A stretch of DNA of 64,000 nt from Cliona cf. orientalis (taxonomy: Eukaryota; Porifera; Demospongiae; Clionaida; Clionaidae), in contig OZ005690.1 in the NCBI GenBank assembly GCA_963930775.1, positions 10,256,411 through 10,320,410 of the forward strand. Reading direction: 5' to 3'. The notes beneath the pieces are model-generated. The model was not told where the DNA came from and did no database searches. It was given only the letters and a program-made list of their open reading frames with translations. The position numbers and the translations under genes are program-made. Positions 13,056 through 27,700 of this stretch are shown here, one piece after another. Every line of letters starts with the position of its first letter. Within the stretch, counting starts at the first letter, position 1.

Positions 13056-14599
13056 TTACTCTGATTTTATCAATAATTCTCTGTCATATAATATTATGTT
13101 CCGATGCATGCATAGGTTACATAAGAGGTGTAGGTCTCTACGGGATTTACACATGCACCAAGGGCTGGGGGTCCAAGGCTGTGTAAATAACGTAGATAGA
13201 TACCAAACAGAGTGATATAACCGACTTGTACCATGGGCTGGGCTAAATGGCCCTGACAACGTATCTACGGTCTATCAATTACAGCGTCAGCCATAAAGGC
13301 TCGGGCGCGTACTTAGCAACAGTTCAAACCATTGTCGTCAATCGAGTCGCTGCTAGACATTGATGAACAGTGAGCTGATACCATATTTTCTGTCCAACTA
13401 CAACTTCTTCCTTGATATTCACAACCACAATACTATCATCAATGTGTACAAAAGGCCGACTATGTCATCACTATCTTAATTTCATCTCAAAGTAGCTAGT
13501 CTGAGTGCAGCTACCACTAGCATTGCTTCTACTAGTACTGCTGATTTGGCAATCATTCGTTCAATTAACACAGTAGCTATTAAAGACCTGCCCACTAATC
13601 ATCTGCATACCAACACTGACAGTATAGTACTCTGCATAGCTATATCTTTTCACTGCTGCATTCTGTAACCACCCTAGCAGGCATGATCATATAGCCTCAG
13701 AGATAGGTGATTGAATAAATATTTAGACGCCTACAAGTATTATTTAGATACCTACAAGAGGTGTACAAGTTATTAAATTTAAACACCTCTCTGGACGACA
13801 CCTATGAAGCAACCTGATCGATCAGAATGTTACAACCATGGTACAAGTTATAGTATGTGTGACATTGTGGCCTTGAATCTGTACACATGGATTTTCTGTT
13901 ACTGTAACAGTAATGGCTGTCTCACTCTACATTATTAATAGTGTTTTATGTGAGCAGGCTTGTCGACCTTTCACAGTTAAGCTTGCCCCAAAGAAGTCTC
14001 AAAGAATTCACAGTAGCTGTTTATGAGCCAATGTGCTCAAAATGTACCATGCAGAATTGCTCTAAGGAGATTCAATCTGATATGACCCCTAAGACTCACC
14101 ACATGTATTAATTCAGTATATAGTATTTGTAATAATCATAATAAATTAATCTGCCATACCATGCCTTACCTTGGGGTCTAACTGGGAGGTGGGCTGACGT
14201 TGCCGTACGTCAATTCAATATTACTTGCTATCAGTACTTGTATTAGTTTAAACCAACTATGCTGCAGTGTACTGTAGGCCATGTAGTGTATGTAAACCAG
14301 TCTCACCACATTCTCAGGCCTGCTGGACAGTGGAAATCCCCATTTATTAGGTGGGCGGCACTCTTTCAAATAAGCTTTATACCTTAATTAGCAGATAATA
14401 GAGGCAGACAATCCAGTGGCCCCTCTTTCCATTAAGCACTTCAAGTTTTATTTTTAATTTTATATAGTAACATTTTTAATCTCTGATCGTACTCTTGTCT
14501 CTATTCATATACTATTAGTATCCTCTACCACAGTTAAAGTTAATACTTCCTGTAGTTCAGGATGTGTAGGTGGAAATACGGATGAACATCAAAGGCCGT
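13056..14599. other. No gene seen
   Basis: Short frames only, no splice-consistent exons and no ankyrin-like sequence that could extend gene A upstream. Confidence 0.55.
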
Positions 14600-15700
14600 G
14601 CCGCCCACTATATACTCAGCCTCTATTTCTATTTCCAACCTCTTTCCCCCTTTCTCTATCAATGCTTGAACTCATAATAGCCTTCATGCAGGCTGCTAGG
14701 AGTCTACTATGATTACATTTTGGAAAGTTCTGGCCTGAGCTCTGTCACACCTACAAATAGAGTTTGGATAAAAGTAGAAAGTTGGTAGCTAGCGGATCTC
14801 ACATTCCACACTCCTGGACTAGTGTGGGAGAATAGCATGCAAGTCAGCTACTCTTTAGGCTCCTCCCTCTTTTCTCACACATATCATGTTGAAACCACAG
14901 GGGCTCTAGCTGGCTAATGGAAGTCTGTTGAATTCACTCAGGGCTTGTATTTCCTGATATTAGAGCCCTAGAGCATGCTGATGATCAGTGGTAGCTAATA
15001 AATGTTTGAATATTCAAATTGGAAATCTTGAAGTAATTTTTGGAAGTTTACGTTGAAACAATTCAGTGAGCAATTGAATGACAATTGTTGGCCACTGTAA
15101 TTATCCACATTGGATGTATGCACTGTATGTATGCACTGATACTTGTAGACAGATTGTCATCAAACCAGGATAAGGCTTATAGAGTACTTGTGGTATAATG
15201 GTTTGTACTGAATTAGAAGTGAACCACTTTGCTTTGTCTATGCTTTGCCTATGCATTCACATTATATACAATGCTCCCAGTGACTTAATTAGCTATCATA
15301 ATATTGAAACCACAGGGGTCATAGCTGGGCTAATAGAGATTTGTAGAATTCACTCATGGCTTATGTTTCCCAATACTAGCACCTGTGAGTAGCACATTAA
15401 TGATCTAACAAAAGTTTGAACATACAAATTTGAAATCTTTAAGTAACTAATAATTTGAAATGTAATTTGAAATGGTTCAATGAAAAATTGAATAACAGTT
15501 GCTGGTCACCATAATTATCCACATTGTATAACATTGTGTGCACTGATACATGTAGACAAATCTTGTACTTTGTCCAACTATATCCATCAAACCAGGACAA
15601 GGCTTATAGTACTTCTGGTATAGTGGTTTGTACTGAAGTGAACCACTTTGCTTTGTTTATATATTTGCACTATAATATGCAATGTTCCCAGTGACTTAAT
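14600..15700. repeat. Dispersed repeat, second copy and a partial third copy
   Basis: 14600-15300 matches 2040-2680. From about 15295 a partial copy repeats the last ~400 bp (GAAACCACAGGGGTCATAGC to CCCAGTGACTTAATTA). The end motif CCCAGTGACTTAATTAGCTA also occurs at 4463. Confidence 0.65.
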
Positions 15701-16364
15701 TAACTAGGATCCACTGTAGTAACAGCATACTTATCATAATATTATTATTATTATGTTGGTGAGGTTGCAGTAGCTGTGGCAGGCCAGGCCTGGTGCTGGG
15801 CTAGCTGTCATCAGTTTATGGGGCATTGTCTACATCCACTGCACTGCCTTCCCATACACAAACTCTCACACTCACAACAATAAACATTAATTTGTTAATT
15901 ATCTGATTACTAAAAATATTTTGGTGAGCATGAAATGGGCTTTTATTATCCTAGATGCACATGGATTAACTTTTTTTGGCCAAATTAAAAACAAAACCTC
16001 CCCAAAGTTTCCCACTATACAGTATCTAGAAGCTCACATGATAATTACTGTTATGTGTGTGTCTGTAATTCTGTCTCTGGAACAGCACTAGCTATTTGTA
16101 GTCAGTCTAAAGGAGAACTGAATAGTTATTCTTTTTGCTGACAGTGCACACACACTGACCAGCCAACTGATGGAGACTATTTGTGTGCATGCTAATACTT
16201 ACAGTGCATGTCATTACTATCTTCACACACTCAGCCATGAATGCAGTGGAAGTGGGTTTTTTCCTTTCTCTGACCTAGCTCCACTGTTGACAGGAAATGA
16301 ATAATTATCATTATTACCTAACTGTTTTTATATTCATTGACATAATATCCTAGCTGCTGTTGCC

Positions 16365-18703
16365 ATGTCCTTTATTCCACAGACAAAGACACACTCTTCT
16401 CCCCTCACAATATCATGTGGAGGAAACCATCTCCAAGTAGCTCAGCTACTGATTAACAATGGTGCCAACATCAATTATAAAGATGGTGTATGTGATAATT
16501 GTCACTATTGCTTTCATACTTTTAATGAGTGTTTCCCCACAGTATGATAGAACAGCTCTTCACTGGGCATCCGAGAATGGACACCGTGCAGTGGTGAAGC
16601 TACTGGTGCAGTCTCATGCCAATGTGAATGTTAAAGACGATGTGAGTACAGAATCACCTAACTAGAATGAGTACTATTTACTCCTTACACTGTACATGTG
16701 GTAATGTTTGCTGTCAATTGAAAATTATCATTGCCGCACGAGACAATGAAAAATAATTAAAAATAATGTTATGGAGTTTTGGAGGAAGCTTAGCCAAACA
16801 CGTGTCAGCCCAGGCCGTGAACGGGCATTGAAGTGATGATTTTTATAATCGATTGGATATTCAGCAATATCTCGCTCTTTTCATGACTATTTCCATGTTA
16901 GGGATGGACTTCCCAATCATAGCTATTATAGCATACCTATCGGAAGCATTATCAGGCTCTCTTTCACACGTATGTCAAAGATTCTCCAACACTTGCCTCC
17001 CATACCTCTTTGTACATGTGGTAGCATCAAATACAATAATGCCTTTCAAGTAGCTCCTCTAGTGGCACTTTTCTTTTTCTTGAACTTGTTGATAGTTGTA
17101 GTTCCACAAAGTAGTATGAATTTCAGTATAAAAATTCATAAATGGAGTTCGAGCATGACACACAGAATTCTAATGAAGGTTTCATCGGTCTCCATTTGCA
17201 GTTGTGGTCCATTCTGTATGCTTGTAAGAATAATTTGGCAAGCTATGGACGGCTATGTACCTACATGTAGACAGCTGATATCGATCTCGTTAAATACTTG
17301 CCTTAAACAGTTAAAACTTGGACAGCCTTTCCACCTTGGTCTACCTCAAATAATCACCAATAAGTTTGCATAATATCCTCAAATGCCTCAGTGCTGAAGG
17401 GTTGTTGGTAGCCACCTTGGCTGCATGTTTCTTGAGCACATCTTGAAATTTAAGTTAATTGTTTGTATATGGAGCTATGATCACATGCGCTCAATGTCAT
17501 AATCACATAATTGGCACTAATTAGGAATACTAGTTAAATACAAGCTATTTGCAAGCCCCTGCACAATCATCAGCTGAGGCTGTACAATCCTAAAACCACA
17601 AAATTGGAATTAGATGCTGATGTGTTTCAGATCGAGGATTTAGAAAAGTCACATTTTTGTAACAGCACATGCAATACTCATTCTGTGTGTGTATCTATTC
17701 ATTACCACGCCACCTGCCATGTTGTACCTCCTTCATAATGTCAAAACGGTAGTTCCTTGAAGAATACTTATTGTGTAAGAACTTTGCTGATTCAGACATG
17801 CTTTAATCGAGAAATATGGCGTTGATCGGCACTCATCTCTCTCTCTCTCTCAGTAGGAAATACACAATTGAATTATTAATACAACTGCATGCTACCGACA
17901 TCGCATGTGAACTGCTAGCTAGAAATTACGAATAATTTTTTTATTGTCTTGGCTTCCAGGCTTGATGGCTAAGTTTAGCTGGCTCATGATATTAGCATGT
18001 GATTTGGCAATTCATGGCCCACTTACCCCAAGTTGGGCCAAGTAGGGGAATTTGTATGGGGCTTGATATCAGGATTTGGCCTGACTTGGGGTAGTTGGGG
18101 CATGACATTGATAGGTGCATTAACAGATTAGCTATTAAATTTTTCTCACAGCTTGGATACACTCCTCTTCATGACGCTGTTAAGGGTGGTCACACTGAAG
18201 TGGTGAAGCAGCTTCTACTGTCCCAAGCCAACCTGGACATTGAAAACAATGTGAGCTCTGCCATCTCCTCTGTCAGCACAGTCATGCTGTACTTCATTAA
18301 TAGAGTGTAACTTGATGGGTCACTTGATCGAGCAGTCGGTCAGTGGGTGGGTGGGTGTGGCCAGTAGCTACTATATGGGAAGCATATTCCATTTGTAAAA
18401 TTAATGCTTAGCCTAATCGAAAATAATATTATTGTGAGGTGCTTTAAAAAAAATTAATACTCACTCGTTATTGTCATGACATAATAATATTGTAGCTGAG
18501 GGCGCGTGTGTGTTTGGCCATTGGTAGAGACTTAATCATAGAATTTGTGGTCGATTAAGTTAATTTGTTTATTATGTAAACTGTCTGTATAGATAAGTGC
18601 TGTTTTAATTAATTGGTGTATCTGTTCCAGGCTGGCCAGACTGCCCTCCAGATAGCAGAAGACAAAAACCACTCAGAAATAGTTAGTCTGCTGAAGACTG
18701 CAG
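16365..18703 (+). CDS. Gene A exons 1-4: ankyrin repeats
   Basis: Four exons each carry one ankyrin repeat, with conserved TALH/TPLH starts, a GH or NH turn and a VV.LL helix. Introns between them are phase 0; the last exon ends in phase 1 (GCA G|gtgagt). They match exons 7-10 of gene B (39850-41661) one for one, including much of the intron sequence. The only in-frame ATG near the 5' end is at 16365, inside what is intron and splice acceptor in gene B, so the first exon could be an initiating exon or an internal exon starting at 16383. No promoter was recognised upstream. Confidence 0.85.
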
Positions 18704-21700
18704 GTGAGTGAGCTCAGATAAAGAGCTAGCTATTATTTTGTGTTCACTTATCCCTTCCCAAGGAAGAAAATAAGTGCAAGATTCAGCCCAATAATAATTA
18801 TTATTATTATTATAACAAAATTATGGGTTAACAATAGAATAATATGCCTGATAAAGTTAAGAGGGTTTTGGTGATATACATTATACTAGTAGAGGAGACC
18901 TCTTGTGCGTAGATAGTATACTAATATAGTTTTCCTAAACCTTCATCATAATGTGCATGAGCCTCACCAAGTACCTACAGAGGCAAAATATTCAAACTTC
19001 ATGTGCATGTGAGATACACACCTTGTGATCTATTCACATTAAATTATTATGTGTGATAACCTTTTGCCAAGAATTATTATAAATAGATTTTCCAAATATT
19101 CAATAACTTTCCAAACAACACATTTGCAATAATACAGCTGATCAATGTGCCCAGTGCAAGAGAAAGTTCGCCTTTTATAGAAGACAGGTGTGTATAATAA
19201 TTTTAATATAACCTGTAGTGCATACATGGCCGCATTGATTAGCTATAGTGTCTTTTCCTGTAGTATAAGTGCCAAAGATGTTTAATCCGAGTGTGTGATA
19301 GCTGCTCCAAGCACAGGGTACCAATTTCCGATCAAACATCCAAGCCTGAAAGAGTCTGTGATCGCTGTTTTGATGACCTTACAGCTCAACGCAAAAAAGA
19401 AAGTAAGGCTTCACTTGAAGTGATAATAGTTAGTCCTAATTCAAGGAATCTTTAAACTATTCAGATCAACCACTGTCAGCAGATGAGCTGAGAATACTCA
19501 ACATCGTCCTAGTGGAGTACGTGGACAAACTGAAGGATGCTGGTTTATGTTTTGAAGCAGCCATTGCTAGCCAACCAGCCACTAAACAGCCAGTGGTCAC
19601 TAAGAAAAGGGTGGTGGAGTGCTTGCAACAGATTGGTCAGCAAGAGTTAGCTGACATTTTGATCAAAAATCAAGGTAAAAGTTTCATAAAGAATAAGCCA
19701 AGTATAGACAAGATTTGTTGCTTTAACCACTCTTGCATGTATCCATAAAAATTTAATAATAGTCTCCTGAATACACAGTCTACATAAAGATTCTGTAGAA
19801 GATAGTGTCATTCTTCTTCACTAAAACTACACAGTACCTATGCAGGGTTTCATCTAGCGACAAAAATTTGGGGTGGAATTGTGATAAATGAGTGGGTGTA
19901 TTTAGCACACATTAGTTCCTTGAGACATATTTACTCTAGATTGTTTCGGGTAATTTTTGATCAAAAACAAAATTAATGCGAGTGATTTGATTTGGTGACT
20001 TATTGTGATATTATGATGCTTAATTTAGTAGGGGGGTGGAAGCTAGGGAGTTTGGAGGGAATTAAGCTTTCCTCCCCACTGGATGAAACCCTGCTATAGT
20101 TCATGATTCATAAGCCTACTCACTGGTGTTATGGACACATAGCATCAATTTCATTTGTCATGATGACCATGGAGGACTTTGTGTGCACCAATCAGAGTTT
20201 ATATTTAACCCATGCAGTGATTACTAGCTGCAGGAAATTATGCAAAAGCACCATTGCCCGGTATACAAAATTAATTGAATCACCTTAAGTTACTGATCAA
20301 TCGGTTTGGAATCTGAGCTCTGCTCAAGTGCACCTGTGTTGGCATGCACAAGCCAACCCAAGCTAATGGCCCAGGGTCACCAAGTACTCTTCCCTCCTTT
20401 AGTTAGGGGGGGGGGGGAGGGGGGGAGGGGGAGGGGGGTGACGGCGAGACTAATATTATTGATCGCATGCTTGACTTTCATTTAACTGACTCGCAGAAGT
20501 GCTACAGTGGAACACCTCAATGCCAAACACCCTTTGGACCCAGTATAATTATAGAATATAATATTATATTATATTATTGTAATGATTTTGCGGGCTTCAA
20601 AATAGCCAGGTACAAAGAGTTTAGCAAGGTCCTTTCCAACAGCGAGCAAGCGCTTCTAGAGCCTAGCACATAGCTTCACCAATGACACTAGTATTAATTG
20701 TGTGTGTATATACAAAGATACCCCATCTTGACAGTGCTAGGGGTATTTATACTAAAAGGGACAAGAATCAGGGCTGCTCTAACCAGCCAACAGGACGTGT
20801 AATAGGGTACAAATAATAAGAACAATAACAATTAGTGTCTCAATAAGAACCAGTCAATAGCTGAATTAGCAATTCCGCTACAATATGTATAGGTGGCCGG
20901 ATTAGCGAGGTATCCTAGGGTTATTTAAGTATGGCTTACTGCTATAAGTAATGTAACGCACAATCTCACAAATGAAGCTACTCAGGATCAAGATTGCCAA
21001 TACAGAGATTAGCAGTTCTAGCGCAATTTTAGCACTATAGCTATCCTTGAGCTCTTCTTGCTGTTTGTTTTACAAGTGAATCTATGAATCTTTTGCCAAG
21101 GTGTTGGCTATACAGAATAGTGGGGTATCTGCTGTTGAGTGGGGTTGAATGTATTGATCGAAGTCTGGAGATGCAATCCAGATATTCAGCATTGTCTGTT
21201 ATATTGCGAGTGTCCGTCAAGCGGGATTCCATTGTATATGATAGTGATCCGGATAAGTGCTCTACCATAATTATAATAATGTTTCACCAGGGCACTTACA
21301 ATGTACCAAACCACGTGCAAATTAGCGGGTATGGCAATGTTGACCTACCATAGTATTATGTTGGTGGCAAGCTAAGTCTGCTTAGACACAAGGCAGTCAC
21401 TCTTTAAATTTGTTATGTATAGATGCTACTAATGCTAAATTGTGACTGTGTGTGCTCAGCGGTTGGTGGCAAATAAGATCAATTCACGATCGAGCTATGA
21501 TGTTATGTCGACTACATAATATGGCTACATTAATTTTGGTACTGAAATTTGAGGTGAGATTTATGGATACATGCTCAATGTTGAAACTCAAGCTAACACC
21601 CTGTCTTTGCCTCTACCCCAAATTATCTCGGCAGCTGTGATGTTTCCATGACAGAGATCAATAAATTTTGAATATAGAGCTTGTTTTTGAAGTACCATAG

Positions 21701-24700
21701 AAAGTGGTTGTTAATTAAGTGCACGCGCTTATAAATCGCAGAAATAAGGGAAATATGCACCAGGAAAAAACGTCCGCTTAATTGAAAAGGCTAAAACGCA
21801 GTAGGTGGGGCGTGCGTAATGATCTACATGCCTAAAGTAGAAGTGCCTAATTCCACCTAACAATTACTTCGACTCCAGTCTCTGCGTCATGATTGATCAT
21901 TAACTGTATAAAGGAGGCTTGTGTTTAACAGACAGAAGTTCAGCCTGCACAAGACCATGCATTTAATGAAACATGAACTGTGCTTATCGTTACAGCCAGT
22001 GTCTATGGTAGTTGGATTGATTTGTGTGTAATTTAATTTCTCTCTAGCCAGCTCGATCTGGTGCTGCATATCATGGAGCATCGATCAATATTTTGAGCTA
22101 TCTCACATTCATAAGCGTATCAAATCAGACTCTCATTCAAAGAAACCTGAGCTAGCACATTATTAAGTTTCTTTGTTGATTCTGGCGATCGTCTTGCGTG
22201 AGGTACGTAAGGACACGTGCACAAATGATGTCATGTGATGCAATAACTGTAAATTTCGCGGCACGAGAAGCACGCAATAATTAATTTTATTATTGCATTA
22301 TCTTAATGCTATCAAAATCACTGCTATGCCTATGTCACGTGATTAGTTATGTGCATACAAATAACGTAAAGAATTGCATTAGCAACTAATGATAATATTA
22401 TGACGATGATAGCGTATACACAATCAGATACCATTCACGCATTGCAAAAGGCTAGTTAGCTATAGCTATAATATGTATCTGCACTAACAGGCATCAAAGA
22501 GCTTCAGGATTACGTGTATAAAAACATCTACGAAAGTGCATTAAGAAGCGAAAAAGCTGAAGTCAGCCTTCAAGCATTCAAGATGATATTGAGTGGAGTA
22601 CCACGATCGGGAAAAACCACCTTCTGGAAGCGATTAGCGATCAAGGACTTTGTGCCCAGTAAGACATCAACAAGCACTGGAGCAGCAGAGTCACACTTTC
22701 TCTCAGCCCACATGAGCACGGAAATGCTGCTTGATTTGCACTTGTACAGCGAAACGGATACTGAAGATCTCACAACAGAAGCACTGACCATTTATAAGTG
22801 CATTTTAGAAGCAGCTCCCACACAGACTGATTCAAGTCAAAGTGAGAGTGTCAAAGAATCAACGAGTGTGCCTTCAAAATCAGTCAGCAAGGAAAATGAT
22901 CAATCACAAGCAACTAACACTCAGATATCCGAAGAATACGTTTCGAGTCAACACGAGCCACAAAGCATTGATCCTGATACTAATCAGCAATTTGAAGCCA
23001 GCACTGCAAGTCAGAATTCAACAAAATCAACGAGTGAAAATGAACAAAGAGTACCAGTAAAGTTTGCGTATCGTGAAATCATTGATGAAAAAATATTGGC
23101 AGCCCAGAAGCAAGAAGTTGAACAAATTTCCAAAGAGATTGATGACTATTTCAATGAATTAACTAGCCTCCTACGAAAAGGCGAAAAAGTGCCCACCAAC
23201 ATCACACTTATTAAGAAAATTTGTCACTTGATTGACACTGGAGGTCAAAGGGCATTTTTAGAACTGCTTCCTACGGTGACAGTGGGCAAGGCACTCTACC
23301 TTCTCTTCTTCTCATACGAGCACTTCGACAGCAGAATTCACGAGACAGTTCAACAGCAAGGTGCCTCTACGGAAGTACACACTGGTACATTCTACGAACA
23401 GATGGACATAGTAATGCAGTCGCTAATCTGTGTATCGAGCACTTCCTCCGTATCGAAAGATAATTTAGCCCTACTTGTTGGTACACATGTTGATAAAGTT
23501 GAAGCTCAACATGTGGAAGATGTTAATAAAATCGTTAGTAAGAAAGTGGAACCATTCCTGAAAAGTGGCCTCGTCTTTGCAGATGAAGAAAAAGATAAGA
23601 TGGTGCTGGAAGTAAGCATTGAGAAAACTAAGAGGTGTAGTAATCAGCCCGAGGATTATCGAAAAGTGATTTTGGACATTGCAGAAAATAAGCTATCTTG
23701 TCCAGAATCCGAAAAGCTGCCTGCGTCATGGTACATGTTCTCAATTGTGTTGCGCAGGATGAAAATAGCCGGTCATTCAGTGCTTCGATACAGCCATTGT
23801 CAACAGATCGCTAGCAAATTGTATATCAAAGAAACACAGCTCCAGAGCTTGCTCTCTCGTCTCCATAAGATCCTCGGCATTGTGATGTATTTCCCAGAAA
23901 TACGTGAACTTAAGGACTTAGTCATCTGTGATCCCTCGATCGTGTATAGAGGTATATCTGAGCTTATTTTCAATTCATTCACCAAGAGCAGTACAATGCG
24001 ATCCTTGCAGTTGAGAAACTGGGGAATATTCACATATCGGGAGTTAAAGGAACACTGCAGATCAAAATCGATGAAACAAGGATATCAGCTTCTAATTGAC
24101 CAGTTAATAATTATTCTTCAGCATCTTGGAATCATTACTCCAGTTCAGCTCAGTGAGCCAGACGATTCTTCAGATGATCCTAAGGACGAGAAACATTCAT
24201 CGCAAAGCATTGATGCAGAATTCATAATTCTCGCTGTTCTTAATAATGCTCAACCAGAGGAGCTCCAACTGCAGCTAAGAGATGGAGAGGCCTGCTCAAT
24301 TATCCCTCTCAGAATGTATTTCAAGTGTGGGTTTTCCCCAATGGGCGGATTCTGCTACCTCTTCGCAAGATTGATATCCGATCGAAAATGGAAACTTCCA
24401 CTTAAAAAGGAACAGATGATTATCGATAATAAGATTTATTGGAGAAATAAAGCCACTTTTATCGTTGAAGCAGATCAGAAGAAATATTTTGTGACTCTAG
24501 TGTCAACCAAAGTATACTATGAAATTCACATTGTGCATACTCATTCAAAAGAGCCATTCCAGCTTAAAACTGATGGCCGCAACATTTGCAGAAAAGTTTG
24601 GAATGATATCGAAGCAGTCATTTCGAACTCTTTAAATGCACCTTTGAAAGAGTATACAGTTGCTTGTCAGTGCACCTTGCACGGAACAGAATTGGAACAT

Positions 24701-27700
24701 GCAATGGAATTCAATAGCAAACCACATGATGAAGAATCAGAAGTTAAGGCCAATTGTCTGTTGGACAAAAACAGACCACACCTGCTTACTATAGACAGTT
24801 CTAAACAATCTGTAATAGTATGGTTCAAAGTAAGTATATAGAAAAATTGTAATGTGTACTTTATTTATCCTCGGAAAATTGCTAAACTTTACCTCATTGT
24901 CTTTATAGGAACCATGTGATCATCGAGTCCAGAATTTGGGCAGTGTTGTTAAACTATCTACGGACCACTTTTTCGTAACCACTGCCAGCAGTGGGCAGCT
25001 CAAGTATCAATGGTCAAAAATTATTAATGATGAAGAGGAGAAAATTGAAGATGAGGAATGTTTCAAAAACAGTGACTCAAAATCAATGGTTATCAATGCT
25101 TTTGAAAGTAATGTTGCTGGAACCTACCGATGTGTCATTTCAACATCAAATCAACTTGTACTTTCAATGTCACTCGAAGTGGAACTACATCTACCAGGTA
25201 AGTACAAACATTATTCTTCAGAACAATAATAATAATAGCTACTGTTTGCAGATTTCCCTGAAGATTTTAGCACTGCAATGAGCAATAAGGAGTTTTTGCT
25301 ATTTCTCAATGCTAATGGTATTCGTTATAAAGTCTGCAAGAAGTTGAAAGGTACAAAGGGATGAATTACACTATAGGTGATATCATTGCTACAGGAGTGT
25401 AGTTAATCCTAAGTTTTATTGGTAGCAGGTGAGAGAAATCTAGACTTCCATCTTTCCACTAGCCGCAGTACACTTCTCTCACCTGCTTACAATGCTAAGC
25501 TTACAATAATTATTCCCAATTATTATCCTAACTTTATTTCGATTGCAGAACAAAAAATCACCGCTGAGAAATTTAATCTGAGCTCTTTTGCATTTTGGGC
25601 ACCACATCTAAACCTGACACCCATGGAGAGGAGTGAACTACAAGATTTATTAAGTAAGTAGTACACTTTTTCCACAAAATATTGACGTTGTGCTCCTCAG
25701 TTGCATCTAGGCAGGTGTTCATTAGGAAGTCTTGTGGGTGGAGGGGGTGTATATCACAAAAATATAATATTATTAAGAAGGGTAATAATTATTATGAAGC
25801 TTTATTAACAGCTAGTATTCCAGAGGGGAATCTTAGACTATTTTATATTCCTCTAAATTAAATACCCAGCACTATAATAATAATATTAACTATTCAATAC
25901 CATGTAATTTTTATCTACCACAATAAGTTTAAATTTGATAATTGTCTTATGCATACATTTGGAATCAGCCCAAGTCAGTCCAGCATTAGAAGTACAAGAA
26001 GTACAGGTAATAATATAATATTATTACGTATTATTCAAACATATCAAGGTTGATGGCATAATAATTATTATTAATATACATGGATGCACACACTCAAAGG
26101 CTGAAATGAAGTGCCCTGTGTGTCGAACCTTGCAAGTCGATCCCTGCACACTTCAGTGCGGACACACTATTTGTCAACTGTGCTTGGCTCGTATGTACAA
26201 AAATATTGACAAATTCTGTCCTATGTGCAAAGAGCCATGGAGTATGTTTCCTGCAATCAGCTATGACTACAGGTATAATGATCAGAGTTCATCGTGATTA
26301 CTATTATAGTGTAACTGCATAATCTGCTTTGAATTTTAGAGCCAACATTGAGAGTTCTTATGGTCATCAAGTTAGTCAGCTGAGAATGCAATACACTCAA
26401 GAGGACAAAGAAGTTATCGAAGAATTTTTGAAAGCAAAGAGGAGTTTTAGTCTGAAATCAGAAACTCATGTGGGAAGAGAAGGCCTATGTGGTAACAGCA
26501 AACACTCACTCATTCTTCTTCACCCCCACCCCTAGAAACTCCTCTCTCACTCTCTCTGTCTTTTCACACTCTTTCACTTGCTTGTACTTAACATTATTCA
26601 TGCAGAAGATCCACTGTTGACATTCTCAAAGCACCTGGACCATGAGCAGTTGTCTCGATGGTTATCTCACCATTCAAGATTAATGGCTGTTGATTATCGA
26701 CAAGATATTGGCAAACTGAAAGGTATAATTATTTCATTGCATCGTAATTATGTATTCATTCATTTTTACGACTGCATGTAGACGCCAAAGTAAGTGGTGA
26801 TGTATTTCTGAGCCTGGACAAAGACTCACTGGAGCACTATGGATTGTCTACTGAATTTCAAACACCACTAATAAAAATTATTGAGGAAGTGGTATGTAGC
26901 TAACCCTGAATGCCTATTTTGAGATTTGATTCAAACATTATGATGTACTGTAGAAAATGCATCCACAATCTCCTGAAAAGGAGACAGAATTACAGCTATA
27001 CCAGCAAAAGTACTTAGAAAGTGTGCTTATCGCAGCTTCCGATTCCTCTGGCACAGACGTTCAGTCTACAGAACAAAGTACTAAATTATTATTAGTGTGT
27101 GATACTGTAATTATTATTATGCTCACTCTCATGTACTTCAGGTGAATCCCAGATTGAAAAAATTGATGCTGTACAATCAATGTCAGCTGATTCGGAAGCA
27201 ACTGACCTTGGTACGTACTATATATGTAGCTACTAAAATTTAAGTTGTATAGAGCTCTTCGATGTGATCATGTCATCATATGCTGTCGTATACATGCCTA
27301 AATACAATTTAATTTTGTGTACACCTTTATGCAGCTGTGTGGACATTACCTGGTGTAGAAGAGTGTGGTGAAACGAGTGTGGTTGTACACTCTTCTCAAG
27401 GTCAGCTAGTTGAATGGAATGGCTTGAAGCTTCATATCCATGCAGGCAGCTTACCAGAAGGCTTACAGCAATGTACCATTTTCATCAAAGCTTCTCTTGC
27501 TGGGGACTATGAGATCCCTGAGAACACTAGTCTAGTCAGTGGCGTCTTTTGGCTGCGCTGCGAGCCACAGTGTATCTTCGTTAAGCCTATTATAGTTGAG
27601 ATCCAGCATTGCAGTACTAAACGGGATATCTCAAAGCTTAAAATAGTACGAGCATTTTGTAATCAGAAGTCCCTCCCCTACAAGTTCAAGCCACTGGGAG

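Noticed and set aside
16853-17373. Overlapping frames of 66 and 133 codons in gene A intron 2
   Set aside because: The first part is homologous to intron sequence of gene B that is not open there; the rest resembles no protein.
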